Assembly (NCBI RefSeq): GCF_000497445.1
Contig: NZ_CM002285.1
Location: 1,267,560-1,326,813 of the forward strand
DNA from: Streptomyces roseochromogenus subsp. oscitans DS 12.976
GTDB lineage: Bacteria > Actinomycetota > Actinomycetes > Streptomycetales > Streptomycetaceae
DNA: 59,254 bases
Direction of reading: 5' to 3'
The translations under genes and the position numbers were made by a program. The notes below the pieces were generated by a model. It was not told the DNA's origin and did not search any database. It saw only the letters and a list, made by a program, of their open reading frames with translations. How positions within the stretch are numbered: position 1 is the first letter of the stretch; each line of letters starts with the position of its first letter. Of the stretch, positions 8,538-16,007 are shown in pieces.

Positions 8538-9323
8538 TCAGAGGACCTTGGCCAGGAAGTCCCGGGTGCGCTGGTGCCGGGGCCGGTCCAGGACCTCCTG
8601 GGGCGGGCCCTGTTCGACGATCCGGCCGCCGTCGAGGAAGACGATCCGGTCGGCGACCTCGCGGGCGAAGCCGATCTCGTGGGTGACGATGACCAGGGTG
8701 GTGCCGCTGGTGGCGAGGTTCTTGATGACGGCCAGCACCTCGCCGACCAGTTCCGGGTCCAGCGCGGAGGTCGGCTCGTCGAAGAGGATGATGCCGGGGC
8801 GCAGCGCGAGGGCGCGGGCGATGGCGACCCGCTGCTGCTGTCCGCCGGACAGCTGGCGCGGATAGGCGCCGGTACGGTCGCCCAGGCCGACCCGGGTGAG
8901 CAGTTCGCGGGCCAGCTCCAGCGCCTCGGGCCTGCTCAGCTTCCCGGTGGCGACCGGCGCGGCGGCGACGTTGTCGAGGACGGTCAGGTGCGGGAAGAGG
9001 TTGAAGTTCTGGAAGACGAAGCCGATCCGGCTGCGCTGGACGAGGATGGCACGCTCGCTCAGCTCCTTCAGCCGGCCGCCGCTGCCGCGTTTGACGCCGA
9101 TCAGCTCGCCGCCGACGCTGACCTGGCCGACCTCGGGTTTCTCCAGGTGGTTGACGACCCGCAGCAGGGTGGACTTGCCGGAGCCGGAGGGGCCGATGAC
9201 GACGGTGACCTCGCCGGGGCGCACGGTCAGGTCGATGCCGTCGAGCACGCGATGGGTGCCGTACCACTTGTGGACGTCGTGAACCTCCAGCGCAGCCGGG
9301 GCCGGTGTGTCGGTGGCGGTCAT
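8538..9323 (-). CDS. Amino-acid ABC transporter ATP-binding protein
   Basis: 261 residues. Walker A is GPSGSGKST, the signature is LSGGQQQRVAIARAL and Walker B is IILFDEPTSALDP, with the switch His in VIVTHEIGFAREVADRI. It closely matches the GlnQ/TcyC class (length ~250, EPTSALDPE). It starts at ATG 9321-9323, overlapping the permease stop by four bases, which implies translational coupling. It energises import together with the permease at 9320-10300 and the lipoprotein at 7462-8484. TcyC-like function in L-cystine or S-substituted cysteine import is plausible but not proved. Confidence 0.95.
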   Translation of the reverse strand: MTATDTPAPAALEVHDVHKWYGTHRVLDGIDLTVRPGEVTVVIGPSGSGKSTLLRVVNHLEKPEVGQVSVGGELIGVKRGSGGRLKELSERAILVQRSRIGFVFQNFNLFPHLTVLDNVAAAPVATGKLSRPEALELARELLTRVGLGDRTGAYPRQLSGGQQQRVAIARALALRPGIILFDEPTSALDPELVGEVLAVIKNLATSGTTLVIVTHEIGFAREVADRIVFLDGGRIVEQGPPQEVLDRPRHQRTRDFLAKVL

Positions 9324-10300
9324 ACGGCAGCCTCCCTGCGCAGCCGGGCCCGGAACTCGGCGAGGCTCGCGCGCGCCTTCTGCAGCGGGGTCGGCGGCAG
9401 GGTGCGGGTGGCGCCCCTCGCGAAGTACCGCTCGACGTAGTACTGGACGACGGACACGGCGCTGGTGAGGAGCAGGTACCAGACAGTGGCGACGAGCAGC
9501 AGCGGCACGATGTCGCCGGGGTACGTGCTGCCCATGGTCTGCACGGAGCCGAACAGGTCCAGCAGCGAGACGTAGAACACCAGCGAGGTGCTCTTGATCA
9601 GGCCGATGAGCTGGTTGACGTAGTTCGGGGTGATGGACCGCAGGGCCTGCGGGAGGACGATCCGGGTGAACTGGTAGCGCCTGGGCAGGCCGAGAGCGGC
9701 CGCCGCCTCGTGCTGGCCCTGGTCGACGGAGAGGATGCCGCCGCGCACGACCTCCGCCGCGTACGCCGCCTCGTTGAGGCTGAGCCCGACCACGGCGACC
9801 GTCATGTCGGTGGCGAGGCGCGACTCGTCGAAGGTGACGAAGGCGGGCCCGAACGGTATGCCGAGGCTCAGCGTCTTGTACAGAGCCGAGAAGTTGTAGA
9901 GGAAGATCAGGACGACGATCAGCGGCACCGAGCGGAACAGCCAGGTGTAGGTCCAGCTCACGGCGCGCAGGACCGGGCTGCCCGACTGGCGGCCGAGGGC
10001 CAGCAGGACGCCGCCGAGCAGGCCCAGCACGGCACTGAGGGCGGCGACTTCGAGGGTGACGAGGAGCCCGTCGAGGACGGTGGGCCGCAGGAACCAGTAG
10101 CGGAAGCGGTCCCATTGGTAGAAGGGGTTCGTGGCCAGTCCGTGCAGGATCTGCGCGACGACCACGAGGACGACGGCGGTGGCGATCCACCGGCCGGGGC
10201 GGCGCAGTGGCTGAACGCGCTGTGCTCTGACGGGCTTTGACGGTGAGTCGACGGGTGGCGCCTCGGCGAGGGAGACGGCGGCGCCTGGGGGTTCACTCAT
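9320..10300 (-). CDS. Amino-acid ABC transporter permease (HisM/TcyB type)
   Basis: 326 residues from ATG 10298-10300 with GGAG six bases upstream; an in-frame start at 10375 would add an unlikely Arg/Pro-rich tail. After a ~35-residue cytoplasmic N-terminus there is a first membrane helix (WIATAVVLVVVAQILHGLA), then the LLVTLEVAALSAVLGLLGG and RSVPLIVVLIFLYN segments. The EAA loop reads EAAAALGLPRRYQFTRIVLP. A central insertion (FGPAFVTFDESRLATDMTVA) is seen in cystine-type permeases. It is the first gene of the importer operon and lies downstream of leader peptide B. Confidence 0.92.
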   Translation of the reverse strand: MSEPPGAAVSLAEAPPVDSPSKPVRAQRVQPLRRPGRWIATAVVLVVVAQILHGLATNPFYQWDRFRYWFLRPTVLDGLLVTLEVAALSAVLGLLGGVLLALGRQSGSPVLRAVSWTYTWLFRSVPLIVVLIFLYNFSALYKTLSLGIPFGPAFVTFDESRLATDMTVAVVGLSLNEAAYAAEVVRGGILSVDQGQHEAAAALGLPRRYQFTRIVLPQALRSITPNYVNQLIGLIKSTSLVFYVSLLDLFGSVQTMGSTYPGDIVPLLLVATVWYLLLTSAVSVVQYYVERYFARGATRTLPPTPLQKARASLAEFRARLRREAAV

Positions 10301-10472
10301 GGCGGGCTCCGGCGGAGTCGGACACCCCGGACCGCGCGGCCACCGCGTGCGGGCCGCAACGGCACTACGGCACAAGGCGGCGCACGGCGGGGCGCGGGGA
10401 CCGGGGGCTGGGCGGGCGACGGCACACCACGGGGGCGGTGCGCCTCAGGAACGCGCGGGCTGGAAAGGGACG

Positions 10473-10652
10473 TCAGCCCCGGCGGCGGGCACGGCCCGGC
10501 GCGGTACACAGTGCGCTGTTGACGCGGAGCAGATCGACGGCGCGATCAGCGACGAGGAGCCCGGCGTACGGCCGTACGCGGCCGTACGGGCGGGCGTTCG
10601 GCCGTACGCAGCCGTACGGGCGGCTCGCGGCCGTCCTCGAAGCTGCGTACAT
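10473..10652 (-). CDS. Leader peptide B (AVDLLRVNSALC type) with internal repeats
   Basis: A 59-residue ORF from ATG 10650-10652, preceded by AGGTGA at good spacing. The conserved motif DLLRVNSALC lies 12-21 residues from the end, followed by a basic tail. The segment before the motif contains two near-copies of RPYGxVRPxA, encoded by repeats rich in CGTACGGCCGTACG between about 10565 and 10625. It sits ~170 bases upstream of the cystine-type permease on the same strand. That gap is extremely GC-rich and can form several hairpins. It is longer than the usual 25-40 residue leaders of this group; the extra length may be repeat expansion. Confidence 0.65.
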   Translation of the reverse strand: MYAASRTAASRPYGCVRPNARPYGRVRPYAGLLVADRAVDLLRVNSALCTAPGRARRRG

Positions 10653-10874
10653 GGCGTCACCTGTCACTGTTCCGGCCCCGCGGGGCTCTCGCGCTTACCG
10701 AAAACGTCATTCCGGTCCGGTCGTCACCTGGGGCACCCCACCGCGATGCGAGGGTTGCCGGTCAGCGAGCCAGGGCTTGTCGCTGACACTCATGACCGTT
10801 CTGAGCCGTAAGTAAGGCAGTCGTCCATTCGAATGTCAACGGCCGTCCGCGTAGTGGACTTCACTCGCCCGCCC

Positions 10875-11762
10875 TCACCTGCGGGAGGCATGCTCGGCAT
10901 CCGCGGCGAGGCTCGCCCAGTCCAGGATCTGGACGGCGGCTCCGGCGGCTTCCAGGCCCTGGCAACAGCCGTGGTGGCGGCGGGAGATGCCGTCGAGGTC
11001 GAGATGGCGGCCGAACGCGGGGTGTGCGGCCAGCCGGCGGGCGTAGGCCCACAGGGCGCGGTGACCGGCGATGCGGTGCACGGCGGAGGCGTCGAGGTGG
11101 TGTCGGTGGACGGTGTCCAACCGCACCAGCGCGACCCACAGTTCGACGTCGGCGGCGGTGAGCCGGTCGTCGGCCAGGTACTCCTCTCCGGTCAGCCGGC
11201 TCTCCAGCCGGCCCAGGGTGTCGAGGAGCACGTCGAGGGCGGCGGCCCGCTCGGCCGGGCCGGCACCGGCCTGTCCGGCGCGCTGCGCGGCCTCCTCGAT
11301 CCCCTCGGCACACATCCGCTCGACGGCCTCGATCACGGACTCCAGGCCGCACGGGTACAGCGAGACGCGGCCCTCGCGCGGGAAGCGGTCGAGGTCGCGC
11401 AGGATGTCGGGGGCGTGGGTGCTGACGATACGGCCTGACCAGTCGTCGCTGAGCACGGGCGCGAGGGCCGGGCCGGTGAAGTGGTGGGCGCTCGCCTCGT
11501 ACAGGGGGCGCAGCGCGGAGTGCCCACCGCCGGGACAGTCCGGGACGGCGGGCAGGAACGTGACCGGACAGCCCGCGTCCAGGCCGAGGAGGCCGTGCCC
11601 GACGGCGAGGCGCAGCCCGTCGGGACAGGCGGTCGACAGATGGAGCCGGTAGCGGTGCGGCACGGCGTAGTGGCCGCTGCGCGCGTCCCGGCCGATCCGG
11701 CCCCGGAAGACGGGGGCGGCGCGGTGGACGGACGGAACGGCGGCGAGTGAAGTGATGGACAT
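10875..11762 (-). CDS. Xi-class glutathione transferase / (myco)thiol-hydroquinone reductase-like
   Basis: 295 residues. The N-terminal thioredoxin-like part carries HRYRLHLSTACPDGLR, where Cys46 is the catalytic cysteine of Xi-class GSTs (glutathionyl-hydroquinone reductases, ECM4/YqjG). The C-terminal helical domain shows LESRLTGEEYLADDRLTAAD, VRLDTVHRHHLD and DLDGISRRHHG, matching that class. Actinobacteria mostly use mycothiol, so the physiological thiol is likely mycothiol rather than glutathione (known of the phylum, inference here). It starts at ATG 11760-11762, 75 bases below leader peptide C. It probably acts in redox recycling of quinone or sulfur adducts. Confidence 0.8.
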   Translation of the reverse strand: MSITSLAAVPSVHRAAPVFRGRIGRDARSGHYAVPHRYRLHLSTACPDGLRLAVGHGLLGLDAGCPVTFLPAVPDCPGGGHSALRPLYEASAHHFTGPALAPVLSDDWSGRIVSTHAPDILRDLDRFPREGRVSLYPCGLESVIEAVERMCAEGIEEAAQRAGQAGAGPAERAAALDVLLDTLGRLESRLTGEEYLADDRLTAADVELWVALVRLDTVHRHHLDASAVHRIAGHRALWAYARRLAAHPAFGRHLDLDGISRRHHGCCQGLEAAGAAVQILDWASLAADAEHASRR

Positions 11763-11837
11763 GCGTCTCCCCGGGTGATGGGCGTGCGGAGGTGCGCGCC
11801 GACAGGCGGCGGCCGACGGGCGCGAGGGGCCCGGCTC

Positions 11838-11921
11838 TCAGCGGTGAAGGCTGATCGCGCTGCAGACGCGCAGCAGATCGATGTGCCGGCGGGAGGTGAG
11901 CAGGGGTGCGCGGAACGGCAT
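11838..11921 (-). CDS. Leader peptide C (RRHIDLLRVCSA type)
   Basis: A 27-residue ORF from ATG 11919-11921, preceded by GAGGGAG four bases upstream. It contains the canonical RRHIDLLRVCSAISLHR ending. It lies 75 bases upstream of the GST-like gene on the same strand. It is the best match of the three leaders in this window to the family consensus and has Cys within the core. Confidence 0.8.
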   Translation of the reverse strand: MPFRAPLLTSRRHIDLLRVCSAISLHR

Positions 11922-12122
11922 ACGGCTCCCTCGGCCGCCTGCCGTTTCAAGGCGCATCATCATTCCCTACCTGTTCACTAGGATTCCCACTCCGGAGTGT
12001 CGACCGGGCTTCCTGCGGCGTCAAGAGGGCGTCCACGCACAGGACTCCGGGGCGCGGGCGACCCGAGGGGTGCGGGGCCGCGTCGACAGGAAGTCGCCGG
12101 GGCCTCCTCAAAACCAGCGCCA

Positions 12123-12137
12123 TGTGACATAGTACTG
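12123..12137 (+). promoter_or_regulatory. 15-bp operator-like motif, copy 1 (hydroxyproline cluster)
   Basis: TGTGACATAGTACTG. The reverse complement of a 14/15 match lies at 15051-15065 before the deaminase gene, and a 12/15 match lies at 17118-17132 at the regulator's own start. This copy is directly before the GTG of the first catabolic gene and overlaps a possible -10 (CATAGT, 12128-12133). Binding there by the GntR protein at 17112-17825 would block transcription. No ribosome site is visible, so the mRNA may be leaderless. Confidence 0.5.
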
Positions 12138-12139
12138 CC

Positions 12140-13300
12140 GTGGCGAAACGACTGACCTGCGACGTCGTGGTCGTAGGAGCCGGAATGGTAGGCGCGGCCT
12201 GCGCGTTGTACGCCGCACGGGCCGGCCTCGATGTGCGGGTGGTGGACCGCGGCCCGGTGGCCGGCGGCACCACCGGCGCCGGCGAGGGCAACCTGCTCGT
12301 GTCCGACAAGGAACCGGGCCCCGAACTCGACCTCGCCCTGCTGTCGGCCCGGTTGTGGTCGCGCCTGGGCGACGAGTTGGGTACGGCCGTCGAGTACGAA
12401 CCCAAGGGCGGCCTGGTGGTCGCCTCCACCCCGGAGACCCTCACCGCACTGCACACCTTCGCCGCCGCCCAGCGGACCGCCGGAGTCGAAGCCGAACCGG
12501 TGGCGGCGGATCAACTTTCCGCCCTGGAGCCCCACTTGTCCAGCGGCATGGCCGGCGGAGTCCACTATCCGCAGGACGCCCAGGTCATGCCCGCCCTCGC
12601 CGCCGCTCACCTGCTCCGCACCTCCGGCGCCCGCCTGCACACCGGCTGGACCGTGACCGGAGTACTGCGCACGGCGGACGGCGCGGTGACCGGCGTCCGC
12701 ACCGATCGGGGCGACCTGCACGCACCGGCGGTGGTGAACGCGGCCGGCACCTGGGGCGGCGGCCTCGCGGCGCTGGCAGGCGTCCGGCTGCCGGTCCTCC
12801 CGCGGCGCGGCTTCGTCCTGGTCACCGAGCCGCTACCGCGCATGGTCCGGCACAAGGTGTACGCCGCGGACTATGTGGCCGACGTCGCGAGCGACTCGGC
12901 CGCCCTGCGCACCTCGCCGGTGGTGGAGGGCACGGCCGCCGGGCCGGTGCTGATCGGCGCGAGCCGGGAGCGGGTCGGCTTCGACCACTCGCTCTCGCTC
13001 CCGGCGCTACGGGCGCTCGCGGCCGGGGCGATCGGGCTGTTCCCGTTCCTGGAGCGGGTGCGGGCGCTGCGGACGTACGCGGGTTTCCGGCCGTATCTGC
13101 CCGACCATCTGCCGGCGATCGGCCCGGACCCGCGCGCGCCGGGGCTGTTCCACGCCTGTGGCCACGAGGGCGCCGGTATCGGACTGGCCGCCGGCACCGG
13201 GCAGTTGATCGCACAGACGCTCACCGGGAAGACACCGGAACTGGAACTCACGCCGTTCCGGCCGGAGCGGTTCGACACCGACGGAGGCGACACACCGTGA
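12140..13300 (+). CDS. D-hydroxyproline dehydrogenase, FAD subunit (DadA/sarcosine-oxidase-like)
   Basis: 386 residues from GTG 12140. An N-terminal Rossmann FAD site VVVGAGMVGAACALYAARAG is followed by the acidic strand end VVDRG. Downstream are GTWGGGLAALAG and a C-terminal FAD site (HACGHEGAGIGLAAGTGQLI). The length and layout are those of the beta subunit of heterotrimeric D-hydroxyproline dehydrogenase, which oxidises cis-4-hydroxy-D-proline to pyrroline-4-hydroxy-2-carboxylate. The next two genes encode the expected small 2Fe-2S and large flavin subunits, with coding overlaps, and the epimerase and deaminase follow. Assignment rests largely on this context; related oxidases act on proline or sarcosine. 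Confidence 0.82.
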   Translation: MAKRLTCDVVVVGAGMVGAACALYAARAGLDVRVVDRGPVAGGTTGAGEGNLLVSDKEPGPELDLALLSARLWSRLGDELGTAVEYEPKGGLVVASTPETLTALHTFAAAQRTAGVEAEPVAADQLSALEPHLSSGMAGGVHYPQDAQVMPALAAAHLLRTSGARLHTGWTVTGVLRTADGAVTGVRTDRGDLHAPAVVNAAGTWGGGLAALAGVRLPVLPRRGFVLVTEPLPRMVRHKVYAADYVADVASDSAALRTSPVVEGTAAGPVLIGASRERVGFDHSLSLPALRALAAGAIGLFPFLERVRALRTYAGFRPYLPDHLPAIGPDPRAPGLFHACGHEGAGIGLAAGTGQLIAQTLTGKTPELELTPFRPERFDTDGGDTP

Positions 13301-13599
13301 ATCCTCTGGAGTTGGCCCAAGCAGGGCCGGGCGAGGCCTTCACCGTCACCTTCGACGGCCGGCCCCTCGCGGCCCTGTCCGGGCAGACGGTCGCCGCGGC
13401 ACTGTGGACGGCGGGCGTGACGGCCTGGCGGAGCACCCGCGGCGGCGGCAGGCCCCGCGGGGTGTTCTGCGGGATCGGGGTGTGCTTCGACTGCCTGGTG
13501 ACCGTCAACGGCCGTGCGAACCAACGGGCTTGTCTGGTGCCGGTGCGCCCGGGCGATGTGATCCGCACACAGGAGGGGCCGGGCCAGGACGATGACTGA
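13297..13599 (+). CDS. D-hydroxyproline dehydrogenase, small (2Fe-2S) subunit
   Basis: 100 residues from GTG 13297, overlapping the previous stop by four bases. A ferredoxin-like fold begins FTVTFDGRPLAALSGQTVAA, followed by the 2Fe-2S ligands in FCGIGVCFDCLVTVNG and RAC (pattern C-x4-C-x2-C then a distant C). Stand-alone small subunits of this type transfer electrons between the two flavin subunits. It overlaps the next gene by eight bases, so the three are translationally coupled. Confidence 0.87.
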   Translation: MNPLELAQAGPGEAFTVTFDGRPLAALSGQTVAAALWTAGVTAWRSTRGGGRPRGVFCGIGVCFDCLVTVNGRANQRACLVPVRPGDVIRTQEGPGQDDD

Positions 13600-14989
13600 G
13601 CGAGCGCATGTGGCTGTCGTCGGAGCGGGCCCGGCGGGACTCGCCGGGGCACTGACGGCCGCCGCCCGGGGCGTCCGGGTCACCCTCGTCGACGGGGCGG
13701 ACCAGGCGGGCGGCCAGTTCTACCGGCAGCCCGCCCGAGCCCTCGGCGCCCGTCGCCCCGAGGCCCTGCACCACCAGTGGCACACCTGGGAGCGTCTGCG
13801 GGACGGCGTCGACCGGCACATCGCCGCCGGACGCATCAGCCACCTGACGGATCATCATGTGTGGTGTGTGCAACGAGAATCCGGCTCCTTCGCGGTGCAC
13901 GCCCTGCGCGGCCCCGCGCAGGAGGAAGGAGTCACCGTCCGAGCCGACGCCGTGCTGCTCGCCACCGGTGGCTACGAGCGTGTGCTGCCCTTCCCGGGCT
14001 GGACGCTCCCCGGTGTCGTCACCGCGGGCGGGGCGCAGGCCATGCTCAAGGGCGGCCTGGTGCTGCCTGGCGGTAGGGTCGTGGTCGCCGGCACCGGACC
14101 CCTGCTGCTGCCGGTGGCCACGGGGCTCGACGCGGCCGGGGCGCGGGTGGCCGCGCTGGTCGAGTCCGCCGACCCCAGGGCCCTGCTGCGCCATGCCCCG
14201 GCCCTCGCCGCAGAGCCCGGGAAGCTCGCCGAAGGCGCCTGGTACGCGGGGCAGTTGCTGCGCCACAAGGTCCGCACCCTGTCCCGGCACATCGTCGTGG
14301 AGGCGCACGGCACCGACCGGCTGAAGGTGGTCACCGTCGCCGCTCTGAGGAAGGACGGCCGGATCAGGCCCGGCAGCGCACGCCGCATCCCCTGTGACAC
14401 CCTCGCCGTCGGACACGGCATGCTGCCGCACACCGACCTCGCCGAGACGCTCGGCTGCACACTGTCCGAGGCGGACGGCACGGCCGTACGAGTCGACGAC
14501 GAGCAGCGCACCGACGTGTCCGGGGTCTGGGCGGCCGGCGAGACCACCGGCATCGGCGGCGCGGCCCTCGCGCTCGCCGAGGGACACATCGCGGGCCGCT
14601 CGATCGCCGCGCGCCTGCACGGCACCGCCCCCGACCCGCGCTCCTGGGCGGCTGCCGCCCGGGCCAGGACCCGGCTGCGGACGTTCTTCACGGCGCTCGA
14701 AGCGGCGTACGCGCCGCCCGCGGGCTGGGCGGAACGGCTCACGGACGACACGGTGGTGTGCCGGTGCGAGGAGGTCACGGCCGGCGCGGTCCGCACCGCC
14801 GCGGGCTCGCTCGGCGCGGGCGATCTGCGCACCGTGAAGCTGCTCACGCGGGCCGGGATGGGCTGGTGCCAGGGCCGGATGTGCGCACCGGCGGTGGCCG
14901 GCCTGACCGGATGCCCGCTCACTGCGGGACGCCGCCCGTTCGCCCGGCCGGTACCGCTCGGCGTCCTGGCCGGCCTGCCGGACGACTGA
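13592..14989 (+). CDS. D-hydroxyproline dehydrogenase, large flavin subunit
   Basis: 465 residues from ATG 13592. A pyridine-nucleotide-disulphide oxidoreductase fold has two dinucleotide sites: VAVVGAGPAGLAGALTAAAR with DGADQAGGQFYR, and a second at RVVVAGTGPLLLPVATGL. VWAAGETTGIGGAALALAEG is the C-terminal FAD motif. The last ~75 residues hold a BFD-like iron-sulfur site: CRCEEVT and later WCQGRMC. This is the layout of the alpha subunit of D-hydroxyproline, nopaline or octopine oxidases. It passes electrons from the 12140-13300 subunit onward, probably to the respiratory chain. Confidence 0.85.
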   Translation: MTERAHVAVVGAGPAGLAGALTAAARGVRVTLVDGADQAGGQFYRQPARALGARRPEALHHQWHTWERLRDGVDRHIAAGRISHLTDHHVWCVQRESGSFAVHALRGPAQEEGVTVRADAVLLATGGYERVLPFPGWTLPGVVTAGGAQAMLKGGLVLPGGRVVVAGTGPLLLPVATGLDAAGARVAALVESADPRALLRHAPALAAEPGKLAEGAWYAGQLLRHKVRTLSRHIVVEAHGTDRLKVVTVAALRKDGRIRPGSARRIPCDTLAVGHGMLPHTDLAETLGCTLSEADGTAVRVDDEQRTDVSGVWAAGETTGIGGAALALAEGHIAGRSIAARLHGTAPDPRSWAAAARARTRLRTFFTALEAAYAPPAGWAERLTDDTVVCRCEEVTAGAVRTAAGSLGAGDLRTVKLLTRAGMGWCQGRMCAPAVAGLTGCPLTAGRRPFARPVPLGVLAGLPDD

Positions 14990-15050
14990 GCAACCGGACC
15001 GAGACGACCGACACAAGCCACTGCACCCAGCACCCAATAACTGGCCAACT

Positions 15051-15065
15051 CAGTACCATGTCACA
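15051..15065 (-). promoter_or_regulatory. 15-bp operator-like motif, copy 2 (hydroxyproline cluster)
   Basis: The minus-strand reading is TGTGACATGGTACTG, differing at one base from the copy at 12123-12137. It lies 24 bases upstream of the deaminase start, in the only intergenic gap (99 bases) of the catabolic run, suggesting a second regulated promoter there. Confidence 0.5.
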
Positions 15066-15088
15066 CGTCATCCGATTGGGGACCACAG

Positions 15089-15985
15089 ATGACCCACCCG
15101 CAGAACCGCCCGTGGCGCGGTGTCCTCGTCGCCACCGCGCTCCCGCTGCGCGACGACCTCTCGATCGACTACGACCGCTACGCCGAGCACTGCTCCTGGC
15201 TGGTGGCGAACGGCTGCGACGGCGTCGTACCCAACGGCTCGCTCGGCGAGTACCAGGTGCTCACGCCGGAGGAGCGCGCCCGGGTGGTGGAGACGGCCGT
15301 CGCGGCGATCGGCGGCGAGCGGGTGATGCCGGGCGTCGCCGCGTACGGCTCGGCGGAGGCCCGGCGCTGGGCCGAGCAGGCGGGCGAGGCGGGCTGCGCC
15401 TCGGTGATGCTGCTGCCGCCCAACGCCTACCGCGCCGACGAGCGTTCCGTCCTCGCCCACTACGCCGAGGTCGCCCGCGCCGGGCTGCCGGTGGTGGCGT
15501 ACAACAACCCGGTCGACACCAAGGTCGACCTGGTGCCCGAACTCCTCGCCCGGCTGCACGGCGAGGGGCACATCCACGGTGTCAAGGAGTTCTCCGGCGA
15601 TGTCCGCCGCGCCTACCGGATCGCCGAACTCGCCCCGGAACTGGACCTGTTGATCGGCGCCGATGATGTCCTGCTGGAGCTGGCGGTGGCGGGTGCCAAG
15701 GGCTGGGTGGCCGGTTACCCGAACGCGCTGCCGCAGGCCTCGGTGGAGCTGTACCGTGCCGCGGTGACCGGCGACCTCACCAGCGCGCTCCCCCTGTACC
15801 GGCAGTTGCACCCGCTGCTGCGCTGGGACTCGAAGGTCGAGTTCGTGCAGGCCATCAAGTTGTCCATGGACATCGTCGGCCGGTACGGCGGCCCGGTGCG
15901 CCCGCCCCGCGTGCCGCTGCCGCTCGAACAGGAGGCCCAGGTCCGGGCCGCCACCGAGAAGGCCGTCGCCGCGGGCCTCGCCTAG
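15089..15985 (+). CDS. Pyrroline-4-hydroxy-2-carboxylate deaminase (DHDPS/NAL family)
   Basis: 298 residues, a dihydrodipicolinate-synthase/N-acetylneuraminate-lyase TIM barrel. The Schiff-base Lys is in GVKEFSGD (Lys166) and the conserved Tyr in VAYNNP (Tyr138). The substrate-carboxylate loop is PNGSLGEYQVLT in place of the GTTGE of true DHDPS, which points away from lysine synthesis. In the hydroxyproline pathway this enzyme deaminates the pyrroline product to 2-oxoglutarate semialdehyde. Its position between the dehydrogenase subunits and the epimerase supports that role. The start is ATG 15089 with a weak ribosome site. Confidence 0.83.
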   Translation: MTHPQNRPWRGVLVATALPLRDDLSIDYDRYAEHCSWLVANGCDGVVPNGSLGEYQVLTPEERARVVETAVAAIGGERVMPGVAAYGSAEARRWAEQAGEAGCASVMLLPPNAYRADERSVLAHYAEVARAGLPVVAYNNPVDTKVDLVPELLARLHGEGHIHGVKEFSGDVRRAYRIAELAPELDLLIGADDVLLELAVAGAKGWVAGYPNALPQASVELYRAAVTGDLTSALPLYRQLHPLLRWDSKVEFVQAIKLSMDIVGRYGGPVRPPRVPLPLEQEAQVRAATEKAVAAGLA

Positions 15986-16007
15986 GCCGGCACAAGGGAG
16001 TCGGATC

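Noticed and set aside
7462..9267. 601-residue fused frame joining the ATPase region and binding protein
   Set aside because: Only the last 340 codons from ATG 8484 make sense (Tat signal, lipobox); the first part is an off-frame reading of the ATPase gene.
10555..10630. CGTACGGCCGTACG repeats as a CRISPR-like array
   Set aside because: The repeats are tandem and 8-12 bases long without unique spacers, and fall inside the leader-peptide frame.
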